Assembly: GCF_003185895.1 (NCBI RefSeq)
Contig: NZ_QHLY01000012.1
Coordinates: forward strand, 1,054,001 to 1,118,000
DNA: 64,000 bases
Source: Cryobacterium arcticum
GTDB taxonomy: Bacteria; Actinomycetota; Actinomycetes; Actinomycetales; Microbacteriaceae
Direction: 5' to 3'
Below are positions 57,501 through 64,000 of the stretch, one piece after another; the stretch's first letter is position 1; each line of letters begins with the position of its first letter. Position numbers and translations under genes: made by a program. Below the pieces are notes generated by a model. It was not told where the DNA came from, did no database searches, and saw only the letters and a program-made list of their open reading frames with translations.

Positions 57501-59912
57501 GGGCACCGTGACGATGTCGCCGGCGCGCACGCTCACGGTGTCGTCGACGGCGACGGGCGGCTGATGCTTCACCAGCGGCGGCACCGGCACCACGGTGACA
57601 CCCGCAGTAGCCGTCTTCTCGCCGTCGCTGATCGTGTAGGTGAACTGCACCTGCTCGGTCAGGGCAGCCGTGGCCGTGACGCGCAGAACCGTATTGGTGA
57701 GGATTTCCACGGTGACGAGGTCTTCGGTCGCGCTGAGGTCCACGGACTGCACGGCGAGCACCCGGCCGCCGGGTGAGACGTCGTTGTCGAGCACCGGAAT
57801 GGTCACGGGTTCAGCGGCGCGCAGGTACGCGGTGTCCTTCACCGCGATCGGCGGCAGGATCTCGGTCGGGTTCTCCAGAACGTCGACCCGGATCAGCCCG
57901 ACGCTGGCGGTGGCGCCCGCACCGAGGCTGTAGGTGAAGACGTAACTGGCAGCCTTGTTCGATGACACCGCGATGGTGCCCCGCTCGAGGTTGGGCACTG
58001 CGGACAGATCGTTGGAGACCTCGTTGACGCCGATCAGCGACAGGGGTTCACCCGAGGGAGTGACATCGTTCTTCAACGGTTCGATCAAGACGGTCTCGCC
58101 CCGGAACACCGTGGCGAAATCGGGTGTGCCAATCGGGTTGAGGGTGCCCGGCGCCTTCACGTCGACGGTGAGCACCCCGGTCGCGGTGAGCAGGCCGTCG
58201 GAGACGACGAACTGCACCTCCTTGACCCCCAGCTCAGCCGTCTTGGACTCGAAAGTCACAAAGCCTTCCGGGCCGAACCGCACCCCGTCGCCGGTGGTCG
58301 GCGAGGCGGAGACCAGGTAGATGTCGTCACCGTCGGGGTCGATCCAGTCCGACAGCACGTTGTAGCTCACGATCTGGCCCTGCTCCACACTGATCGCCCC
58401 GGCCCGGTTCGACACCGGCTCCAGGTTCTCCTCGAGCGGGCGCATGGTCACGTTGACCTGCGCCTCGGCGACCGCACCGCGACCATCCGCCACGGTGTAC
58501 CGGAACGACACCGTTCCGGCCGCATCCTTCGCCGGGGTGAACTGCAGGGCCCGGCCCCCGTCGATGTAGTCCAGCGCGCCCTGCGACTCCGAGAATCCGC
58601 TGACGTTGATCACCGTGAGCACGTCACCATCGGGGTCCGTGTCGTTCTCGAGCACCGGCAGCACCGTCGTCTTGGCCGGCCGCACACCATACTCATCGTC
58701 CCGCGCGATCGGCGCCCGGTTCACGTTGGTGCGCTCGGCCAGGGTGTCCTCGAACGATTCCTGGGCGGCCTTCTCGGTGCCGTCCTCGGCGTCCTCCTCC
58801 TCGGGCGGGGTCACCTCTTCCCAGTTCTCCACCAGGCGCATATTGGCGTCGACCAACCAGACGTTGCCATTGGAGAGGTTGTTGAGAACGATCACGTTGC
58901 GGTTCACCCGGAACTCGAGCACTGAGCCCTTAGTGTTCTTTTCGATGTTCTCCCGCAGAACCTTTTCGCCATCGCAGTCGGCCAGGTAACGTTGCCCGCC
59001 GGCCCAGGCCGCGTGCGCGCACCCGTTCAACCACACCGGCGACGACACCGATTTCGGATCGGTCACGGGCGCGTCCAACTTTGCGTCGACGGTGACGACC
59101 TCGCCGCCATCGAGCGGCACCTTCAGCAACGCCGCACCGGTGGCGACAAGCACGATCTCGTTCTCTGCGCCGGTCTGCTGCAGTTTGAGGGCCCCGGTGG
59201 GCAATTTCAGGGTGGTGCCGTCGACGACCAGGCGGTCATTCTCCGGGTCGAGCACCACCGGCTTCTCCCCCACGGCAGCGATCTGAAACTCACCGAGCTT
59301 GGGCAGTGTGCTCTCGGTGAGCCCGGCGGCCGGGTCGTCGGCCGCGGCGTCGTAGGTATACACCGTCTTGTCGGCCGCAGAGGCGCCGAACACGACACCG
59401 GTGGGAGACACGGCGATATGCCCGTCAGCTCCGAGAGTCATCACGGGATCGGAGGCCTTGGGGTCGAAGCTCAGCTCTCCGGCGGCATTGATCACCCATA
59501 CCTTGCCCGACTTGGGCTCCATCACGGCGATCGAGTCGCCGCCGTAGACGATTTCGGAACCGGGTGAGACGTCCACCCTTTCGATCAGGGTGGTGAAGGC
59601 GGGGTCGATACGCTCGATCGTGCCAACGCTCTCGTCGATCAGGAAGACGTCATCGCCGTCCTGCACGATGTCGAACGAGCTCGACGCGGCGTTGACCGAG
59701 GCGTTGAGCTCTTCGATCTGCCGGTTCAACCGGCCGGCGAGCAGCTGCTTGCCGTTGGTGACCCAGACGTCGCGCGCCGTGAGGTCGACATCCGTCACTG
59801 GGAAACCCTCGTGCAGAACCGCGAACGACAACGGCACGCCGGCCAGCACTGTCAGCGCCACCACCGATGCCGTGGCCTTGCGGCCGCGCAACCACGAACT
59901 CAGGGTCCCCAC
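54525..59912 (-). CDS. Giant cell-surface Ig-like/FN3 protein, copy B
   Basis: 1795 aa from a GTG at 59912 with AAGGGGGAA upstream. Same order as copy A: anchor, propeller-like region, cadherin/Ig-like modules, Pro/Thr/Glu spacer (longer, about 1165-1220), further modules and two FN3 domains. Long stretches are identical to copy A (for example around residues 375-450), while the propeller has a patch around 190-260 that differs. The last ~85 residues are unrelated to copy A: four Cys and a LVDAICHSVRRGVDYYYFKI segment ending in GWFIRMSD, reminiscent of an SH3b-type module. Binding role is unknown. Confidence 0.88.
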   Translation of the reverse strand: MGTLSSWLRGRKATASVVALTVLAGVPLSFAVLHEGFPVTDVDLTARDVWVTNGKQLLAGRLNRQIEELNASVNAASSSFDIVQDGDDVFLIDESVGTIERIDPAFTTLIERVDVSPGSEIVYGGDSIAVMEPKSGKVWVINAAGELSFDPKASDPVMTLGADGHIAVSPTGVVFGASAADKTVYTYDAAADDPAAGLTESTLPKLGEFQIAAVGEKPVVLDPENDRLVVDGTTLKLPTGALKLQQTGAENEIVLVATGAALLKVPLDGGEVVTVDAKLDAPVTDPKSVSSPVWLNGCAHAAWAGGQRYLADCDGEKVLRENIEKNTKGSVLEFRVNRNVIVLNNLSNGNVWLVDANMRLVENWEEVTPPEEEDAEDGTEKAAQESFEDTLAERTNVNRAPIARDDEYGVRPAKTTVLPVLENDTDPDGDVLTVINVSGFSESQGALDYIDGGRALQFTPAKDAAGTVSFRYTVADGRGAVAEAQVNVTMRPLEENLEPVSNRAGAISVEQGQIVSYNVLSDWIDPDGDDIYLVSASPTTGDGVRFGPEGFVTFESKTAELGVKEVQFVVSDGLLTATGVLTVDVKAPGTLNPIGTPDFATVFRGETVLIEPLKNDVTPSGEPLSLIGVNEVSNDLSAVPNLERGTIAVSSNKAASYVFTYSLGAGATASVGLIRVDVLENPTEILPPIAVKDTAYLRAAEPVTIPVLDNDVSPGGRVLAVQSVDLSATEDLVTVEILTNTVLRVTATAALTEQVQFTYTISDGEKTATAGVTVVPVPPLVKHQPPVAVDDTVSVRAGDIVTVPVLENDYHPDSATMTVLPDLAETKDAGGLAFVTGNSVRYQAPKDAGSYSVVYEITDAFQETATATVRITVVAQNDDANQPPTPLPLTMRTFADSTIKVQVPLDGIDPDGDSVYLNDVTSAPLLGRIVDQGSDFFIYEAYPGTAGTDSFTYQVQDTLGATAEATVRIGVIPRPVTLLAPNAVDDSIEIKPGRTGSIPVVLNDSDPNGYKLTLTEKLPEVDPGIVASVDGSRVIVVAPAEEGTFTLRYEITNGHGGSDTAFVQVKVTQDAKAIPPTAIDHFVESDDVLSGAPVDVNVLDGAENPGGLIDELVITLEGPQSDAGEVRGNGIVRIVPSYDRQAIAYTLTNDLDDLSATAFIIVPPMPKPEPVEPEAAESPDPEQTDPAAEPTPTPSETPPPTPTPTPEETFPPPTLKDLPEQIIKVNGSKSWVLADIVDVPSGRPALLLSATATNSDGSNPMTGTNTLKFVAAADYRGPGSLTFVVTDGTSADDPQGNQATLTIEITIGDPNFEDVAPTFTPSKLTVEAGEGSQVVNLRSSSGHPNPDIIEKLSYGSLTGATTDVSASISGAELTVSSPLGTKPGTKVTLKFNVTYKEFTVPGSVDVTVVSSTRAVAQAVADNGPNGNGIETTPSSTVDIAVLENDYNPFAQDGKPLEVVGATIEQDVSGGTASISFTSSGVSIKTGPGATGTLTAVYSILDATKDPARGTTGRITLVIRDRPDSPNPPSATEGDAMATVSFEAPSSNNSPITGYIISWNGGNKEVPSAGRYDIGGLTNGTGYSFTVVARNAKGDSTPSGGSATVTPYGVPGAPASASLLAAADGTGALTLDWAAPGNTGGRGVTSYEYTWVEGGAANGSTSGSQRATATGNANTQYRYQVKACNPRGCGEWATSNAATPVTPPPPPPPWTPSNPSTVTKTTCPESVASYENNNLNSSHGCTDNPRGYLQPGTLVDAICHSVRRGVDYYYFKIEDGSYDGWFIRMSDTTSAPVSDC

Positions 59913-60012
59913 CCAATTCCCCCTTGCGTGTTCCGGCCAGCGAGACCGATTACTCCCTCAGGGGGCAACCGTCCATGGGTGCCGATCACGCGTCCCTTCG
60001 AGTGGGACGTAT

Positions 60013-60047
60013 GACTCTGGCACCTGACCGGCTCTTACGCTAACACG
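60013..60047 (-). promoter_or_regulatory. Conserved promoter-proximal block upstream of copy B
   Basis: Matches 54442-54477 at nearly every base (TTAGCGTAA then one difference, then AGCCGGTCAGG), while sequence on both sides differs. It starts about 100 nt before the GTG of copy B and lies 26 nt beyond the stop of the FHA-like/HTH gene. Confidence 0.7.
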
Positions 60048-60072
60048 GCGTTGGGCGACCCCCACACGGGGA

Positions 60073-60864
60073 TCACTCCCCTGTCGCCCCGATCTCGGCT
60101 TTGGGCGGGGCAACGGACGCGTCGGCGGCCGCGGCCAGTCTGGAATCCTCTGCGGCCCGGTCGAGCAGAACGATGTCGTCCACGCTGACCAGCCGGGTCG
60201 CGACAGCGTATTCCACCAGCCGGGCGCGCCGGTTGGTAGCCAGGTTGCCGGTTCCACCGCGCAGCCCGGCCACACCGAGCTTGTCGAGTTTGCTGCAGAC
60301 GTTGTCGAGTTTGCGGTTGAAAGTCGTCATGCTCCATCCCAGTCGTGCTGCGGCCTCCGCCGAGCTGGGGATGGCGCCGCGGCCGGGCACGGCCTGGGTC
60401 AGGATGCTCTCCGATAGGGAGACGATGAGCAACCGCTGGCTGGTGGTGAGGGTGACGGGCAGGATCGTGGTGGTGCCGCCCTCATTGGACGCCGACAGGG
60501 ACGTGTTGTAGAAGTCGTCGGCGGCATGAATGGTGAAATCGTAGGTAGATGAACCGGCGCTGAACATCACGTGCATGGTTTGGAAGACGATCGGCAACTT
60601 GGCGCCGGGGGCCAGCCAGGCCTGGACGGTGCCAGTGCTGTCGGACACCGTGGCCGAGAGCAGATTGCCCACATTCGCGATCCACCACATGCCGAAGTCC
60701 TCGTAGAGCCGCAGGAATGTGCGGTGCAAGTACGGGTTGTCGTCGATGGTCAGGTCGGACTCGCGCCCGATCGAGAAAGCGGTTCCGGTGTCGATGTTGT
60801 ACCACTCGCCGCAGAATTCGACGCGCAGGGGCGCTCCCGACGGGGTCTCAACGGTTGCAGGCAC
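60073..60864 (-). CDS. Putative FHA-like/helix-turn-helix regulator
   Basis: 263 aa from a GTG at 60864 with GGAGG at ideal spacing, overlapping the kinase stop by 17 nt. The first ~100 residues look FHA-like: FSIGRESDLTIDDNPYLHRT and WWIANVGN fit GR...S/H...N of the fold. The second half has a helix-rich region with EAAARLGWSMTTFNRKLDNV, which resembles a helix-turn-helix. If both are right, the protein binds a phosphothreonine and DNA. Cognate DNA may be the conserved blocks upstream of the giant genes. The family is not known to me. Confidence 0.7.
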   Translation of the reverse strand: MPATVETPSGAPLRVEFCGEWYNIDTGTAFSIGRESDLTIDDNPYLHRTFLRLYEDFGMWWIANVGNLLSATVSDSTGTVQAWLAPGAKLPIVFQTMHVMFSAGSSTYDFTIHAADDFYNTSLSASNEGGTTTILPVTLTTSQRLLIVSLSESILTQAVPGRGAIPSSAEAAARLGWSMTTFNRKLDNVCSKLDKLGVAGLRGGTGNLATNRRARLVEYAVATRLVSVDDIVLLDRAAEDSRLAAAADASVAPPKAEIGATGE

Positions 60865-62518
60865 GGTTCGCCTCCGAGATCTTGCCGTCGGCACGCTGCA
60901 GGTAGATGTCGAGGCACACGGTGCTCCCGGGAACAATCTCGCTCACGGTGATGTCGGCGGTCTTGCTGAGTGTGGGTTGGTTCGGGGTTTCGGCGCGCGC
61001 CCAGCGGTAGACGTCGCCGTCTTCCGGGTCGGGGTTGCTGACCGTGAAGGTCACCTCGGTGCCGTCATCGGAGGTTGCCGTGCCGTCGAGCACCGGCGCG
61101 GGCACGCCGGTGACGACGTTCGCCCCACCCGGGTCGACCGCCACGGGTGAGGTCGTGGGGGTGAGGGCGGAGTCGTCGGCGGGCGTGAGGGTCAGCGCGG
61201 CCACGACGGCCCCGACCAGCACCACGGCGGCGACGATCGACCCGATCAGAACCAGACGGCGTCGACGAGGCGACCCGTGCTCCTGGTCATCGTGACGGGC
61301 CTCTGGTGCCTCGGCAGCCGGTTCCTGGGCTCGGACCGCGCCGCGGGGGCGCACGACAGTTCGTTCCCGCACGGGTTCGCCCGTGCCGGGCGTCCGGCCG
61401 ACTGGTTCTCTACTGCCCGGTTCGATCACCCGGGCGCCGCGAACCCGGGTCGCGTCAGCCTCGGCCGCAGTGGTGGCCGGCGCAGCCACGGGTGCCGGTG
61501 CCTGGGCGGGTATCGACACCACTGACCGGGCGCGGGTCTCGTCGTCGCCCGCGGGGGCATCCGGTTTCACGTGCTGTGGGCCGGCGATGGTGGGGATGTC
61601 GATGCCGGTGGGCGCGTAGCCGAGTTCGAGTTCGACCCGCTGCAAGGCGCGGGCGAAGTCGACGGCGGTGGCGAATCTGTCGTCCCGCCGGGTGGCCATG
61701 GCCTTGGCCAGCACCGCGACGAGGGAACGGGGAACGTCGTCCCGATCGATCGGCGTGATCGCGCCGCGTTCGATACGACCGATCAAATCAAGGGTGCCGT
61801 TGCCGCGGCCACGGATCTCGAACGGGGTCTGGCCGGCCAGCAGGGTGTGGATGGTGGCCGCCAGCGAGAACACGTCGCTGCGCACATCGGGCCGGGGGTC
61901 GTCTTCGAACATCTCCGGCGGCGACCACGGCACGCTCATGCCCACCGATTGGCTCTCGCCGGTGCCGGTGGACTCGGACCCGGCCGGACGGTGGCCGCCG
62001 GTGCTGGTCTGCACGGGCAGTTCCTCGTCGAGGCTCGACGAGATGCCGAAGTCGGTCAGTGCGGGCCAGCCGAAGTCGTTGGTGAGCACGTTGGCCGGCT
62101 TGATGTCGCGGTGCAGGATGCCGGCGGAGTGGGCGGTGGCGATGGCGCCCGCCAGGCGGACCCCGGTGCGCAAGGCGTCGTCGACGCCGAACCGTTCCCG
62201 CTTGTAGCGCTCCGCCAGGCTCGGCCCGGAGCAGTGCTCCATGACGAAGTACGGCCGGCCGTCGCCGGCGACGTCGGCGTGGTAGATCGTGACGATGTAC
62301 GGATGCGTCGACAGTTGTGCCATCAGGTTCGCTTCGTCGACGAACTGCGCCTGACTGGAGGGGTTCAGCTGTTCGGTCAGCAGCACCTTCACCGCTACCC
62401 GGCGGCGCGGCAGACGTTGCTGGTAGAGGAAGACGTCGGAGAATCCGCCGGAACCGAGGATCGAGACGAATTCGTAGCCGGGCAGTTCGGGTGCGACGGA
62501 GGGTGCGCGGCGCATCAC
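60848..62518 (-). CDS. PknB-type Ser/Thr protein kinase with C-terminal membrane anchor
   Basis: 556 aa. Kinase motifs: LGSGGFSDVF (Gly loop, about 21-30), Lys44 in VAVKV, Glu/Asp triad in HRDIKPANVL (Asp138, Asn143) and DFGIS (Asp156). A low-complexity linker leads to one membrane helix (about 435-460) and a small outer domain with a fibronectin-like TSDDGTEVTFTVSNP strand. The start is GTG (62518) or ATG (62515), overlapping the FHA stop by a few bases. It is the counterpart of the pkb2 kinase in the PFNA cluster. Confidence 0.95.
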   Translation of the reverse strand: MMRRAPSVAPELPGYEFVSILGSGGFSDVFLYQQRLPRRRVAVKVLLTEQLNPSSQAQFVDEANLMAQLSTHPYIVTIYHADVAGDGRPYFVMEHCSGPSLAERYKRERFGVDDALRTGVRLAGAIATAHSAGILHRDIKPANVLTNDFGWPALTDFGISSSLDEELPVQTSTGGHRPAGSESTGTGESQSVGMSVPWSPPEMFEDDPRPDVRSDVFSLAATIHTLLAGQTPFEIRGRGNGTLDLIGRIERGAITPIDRDDVPRSLVAVLAKAMATRRDDRFATAVDFARALQRVELELGYAPTGIDIPTIAGPQHVKPDAPAGDDETRARSVVSIPAQAPAPVAAPATTAAEADATRVRGARVIEPGSREPVGRTPGTGEPVRERTVVRPRGAVRAQEPAAEAPEARHDDQEHGSPRRRRLVLIGSIVAAVVLVGAVVAALTLTPADDSALTPTTSPVAVDPGGANVVTGVPAPVLDGTATSDDGTEVTFTVSNPDPEDGDVYRWARAETPNQPTLSKTADITVSEIVPGSTVCLDIYLQRADGKISEANRACNR

Positions 62519-63879
62519 TCCTGCCCGACGGTGATGGTGATTCCGCTGCCGAGGTCGACGACGGTGCCCACGATGACGGCGGTGGGTTCACCCTGGCGCA
62601 GCTTCTGCGCCGACTTGCCGGGCAACACCACCAGGGTGCCGTTGCGGGAGTGCAGGTCGGTGACCACGACGGTGTCGCCTTCCACGGTGAAGTGGACGTG
62701 GTTGCGGGACACATCCTGGTCCGCGCCGCCGAGGCTCACCAGCCGGGGAACGAGATCGCCGGACATCTTGCTCACGCTGGGAGCCCGGCCCACCCGGATG
62801 GGCTGGGTGAGTGGTTCCCGGGTGCCGCTGGGCAGCAGTAGGTAGAGCTGGGGGCCGACGGGGGCGGCACGGGCCGGCGTCGGCTTGCGGCGCTGGGAGT
62901 CACGGAGCTTCTGGATGTCGCCGCTCATGACGGTGTGCCCGTCGTGATCACCCGGTTCGTCCAGGTCGGCGACGGCACCCGGGTCCGCGGTGGAATCGGC
63001 CGGTGCGGCTTCGGCGGCAGCCGGCCCGTCGGATTCGTCCTCTGCCTCAGGACGCACCGCGGCTTGCTCGACGCCGCGCATGACGGTGGCGCCGAACAGG
63101 TGGTCATACCCGTCGCTCGGTGTGCTCCCCACCGCAGTGGTGGCGGGTGCCTCTGCGGCCGGGATGTCGGCGTCGTCCCCGGCCGGCCGGAGGTCGGTGA
63201 TGGTCTGTTCGCTGGCCGGCTCGTCGGTCGGCGGCACGGCGGTGGGCCGGGGAGCAACGGCCAGTGGCGCCGGCGCTGTCGTCGGTGCCGCGGTCGTGGC
63301 CGGGCTGCTGGCCGGGGTGGGCGGCTCGCCGATCCGGGCGGGCGCTGGCGCGACGGCGGGTCGCACGGAGGCGGGGGCAGCGGTGGCGTTCGTGCCGGCC
63401 GGCTCGAGGGTGAGCTGCAGTCGGCGGGCCCGGACCATGCCGCGCTCCAGCGGCAGGGCGAGGGCGTCCTGCCTGTCGGTGGCATCGGCTGAGCGCACGT
63501 CAACATGCGTCACGCCGTCAACCGAGCGCTCCACCCAGGTGGAGATGCCCGTTCCGGTGAGCAGAACGTCTCCGGCCGCGGTGTCGAGGCTCACCCGCAC
63601 AGTGCCCCGCACGATAACACGCACGGTGGCCGGCAGGTCCTGACTCCAGGCCAGCAGGGCGAACGGAGGCGTGCGCGACAAACCCCCGGCAGTGAGCTCG
63701 TCGAGGACCGCGCGCATGCCCTGGTCGTCGGCACCCGGTGCGGACTCCCCCAGGCTCGCCCAGATTCTGGCCGCCGCGGCCGCGTCCTCCGCGGGCAGCA
63801 ACACCAGGCGGTCGCCCGTGGTCGCCGCCAGCCAGTCGCCCACGTTGTCGTCGTCGTACGAAAGCACAGATCCCCCCAT
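62515..63879 (-). CDS. FHA-domain protein with unknown N-terminal domain
   Basis: 454 aa from the ATG at 63879; a GTG 12 nt inside (63867), behind GGGGGGA, is an alternative. Residues 1-165 form a folded region I do not recognise. Residues 165-360 are Ala/Pro/Thr-rich low complexity. The C-terminal FHA domain carries VGRAPSVSKM, SRNHVHFTVEGD and DLHSRNGTLVVLPG. It is likely a phosphothreonine receptor for the downstream kinase. Confidence 0.88.
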   Translation of the reverse strand: MGGSVLSYDDDNVGDWLAATTGDRLVLLPAEDAAAAARIWASLGESAPGADDQGMRAVLDELTAGGLSRTPPFALLAWSQDLPATVRVIVRGTVRVSLDTAAGDVLLTGTGISTWVERSVDGVTHVDVRSADATDRQDALALPLERGMVRARRLQLTLEPAGTNATAAPASVRPAVAPAPARIGEPPTPASSPATTAAPTTAPAPLAVAPRPTAVPPTDEPASEQTITDLRPAGDDADIPAAEAPATTAVGSTPSDGYDHLFGATVMRGVEQAAVRPEAEDESDGPAAAEAAPADSTADPGAVADLDEPGDHDGHTVMSGDIQKLRDSQRRKPTPARAAPVGPQLYLLLPSGTREPLTQPIRVGRAPSVSKMSGDLVPRLVSLGGADQDVSRNHVHFTVEGDTVVVTDLHSRNGTLVVLPGKSAQKLRQGEPTAVIVGTVVDLGSGITITVGQE

Positions 63880-63904
63880 CGTTTCGCTTGAGTCTGGTTG
63901 TTGT

Positions 63905-64000
63905 CTACTGATTCGGTTCGCGCGGCCGGGTGTCTTCGAGATCGTGGTGCATCCCGCTCGACCGTTCCCGGGTGACATCGGGATCGTCGCCGAGATCTCC
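63905..64000 (-). CDS. C-terminal tail of an upstream gene, probably a PP2C phosphatase
   Basis: 31 codons and a TAG, running off the right edge. The tail is hydrophilic (rich in Asp, Arg, Glu). It ends 25 nt before the FHA gene and is in step with the operon. A PP2C-type phosphatase usually precedes such kinase/FHA genes, but nothing visible proves that. Confidence 0.4.
   Translation of the reverse strand, partial: GDLGDDPDVTRERSSGMHHDLEDTRPREPNQ

Noticed and set aside
1-64000. Apparent abundance of GGATGC/GCATCC hexamers
   Set aside because: It looked frequent, but I could not count it against a composition-matched expectation, so no claim is made.

Overview
The window is chromosomal DNA from a high-GC Gram-positive actinobacterium. 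Gene content and protein style (Ffh, FtsY, SMC, MutM, an L32 of actinobacterial type, frequent GTG/TTG starts, many promoters lying directly on the start codon) fit the family Microbacteriaceae. A Cryobacterium-like genus is a guess from protein style and was not tested. I see no tRNA or rRNA gene, CRISPR array, insertion sequence or prophage.

Layout. (1) 1-5164, minus strand: the translation/secretion operon rpsP-khpA-rimM-[formate/nitrite-type channel]-trmD-membrane protein-rplS-lepB-rnhB, with the channel gene placed between rimM and trmD. (2) 5503-14896: a YbdK-type ligase, an LLM oxidoreductase, ffh, a small monooxygenase, a divergent TetR/MFS efflux pair around a perfect 18-bp palindrome, a DUF2004-like gene, ftsY and a FAD oxidase. 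(3) 14923-30231, minus strand: recG, coaD, MoxR ATPase, DUF58 protein, transglutaminase-like membrane protein, DUF177, rpmF, rnc, mutM and smc, with one plus-strand GNAT gene between mutM and smc. (4) 30357-34707: rsmD, a flavodoxin-like gene, thiL back-to-back with a DUF3515 lipoprotein gene, an NmrA-like gene and a paired SMR transporter, then two dyad repeats. (5) 35020-41515, minus strand: leuC-leuD-murA-plsC-gpsA-ddl. A 16-codon leader peptide with four consecutive leucine codons and a perfect 11-bp hairpin precedes leuC. (6) 41725-43407: a second MFS pump. (7) 43418-64000, minus strand: a surface/signalling cluster reading [probable phosphatase tail]-FHA protein-Ser/Thr kinase-FHA-like/HTH protein-two tandem giant Ig/FN3 proteins-MoxR-DUF58-transglutaminase-like-FHA.

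The most interesting part is region 7. It resembles the kinase/FN3/AAA-ATPase/DUF58/transglutaminase (PFNA) cluster described in bifidobacteria. Here the FN3 gene is tandemly duplicated (1789 and 1795 codons) with unrelated C-terminal tips. A conserved block of about 35 bp lies upstream of each copy. The regulator-like gene appears to fuse an FHA-like fold to a helix-turn-helix. The transglutaminase-like protein has lost the catalytic Cys and His that its paralogue in region 3 keeps. My reading is a membrane-anchored, phosphorylation-controlled cell-surface assembly whose extracellular fibres are folded or inserted by a MoxR/DUF58/pseudo-transglutaminase machine. That function is inference.

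Other leads are the leucine leader peptide, an RNase III gene whose ribosome-binding site is locked in a hairpin, an unusual 98-nt gpsA/ddl overlap, and a 15-bp tandem repeat carrying repeated in-frame GTG codons at the start of plsC.
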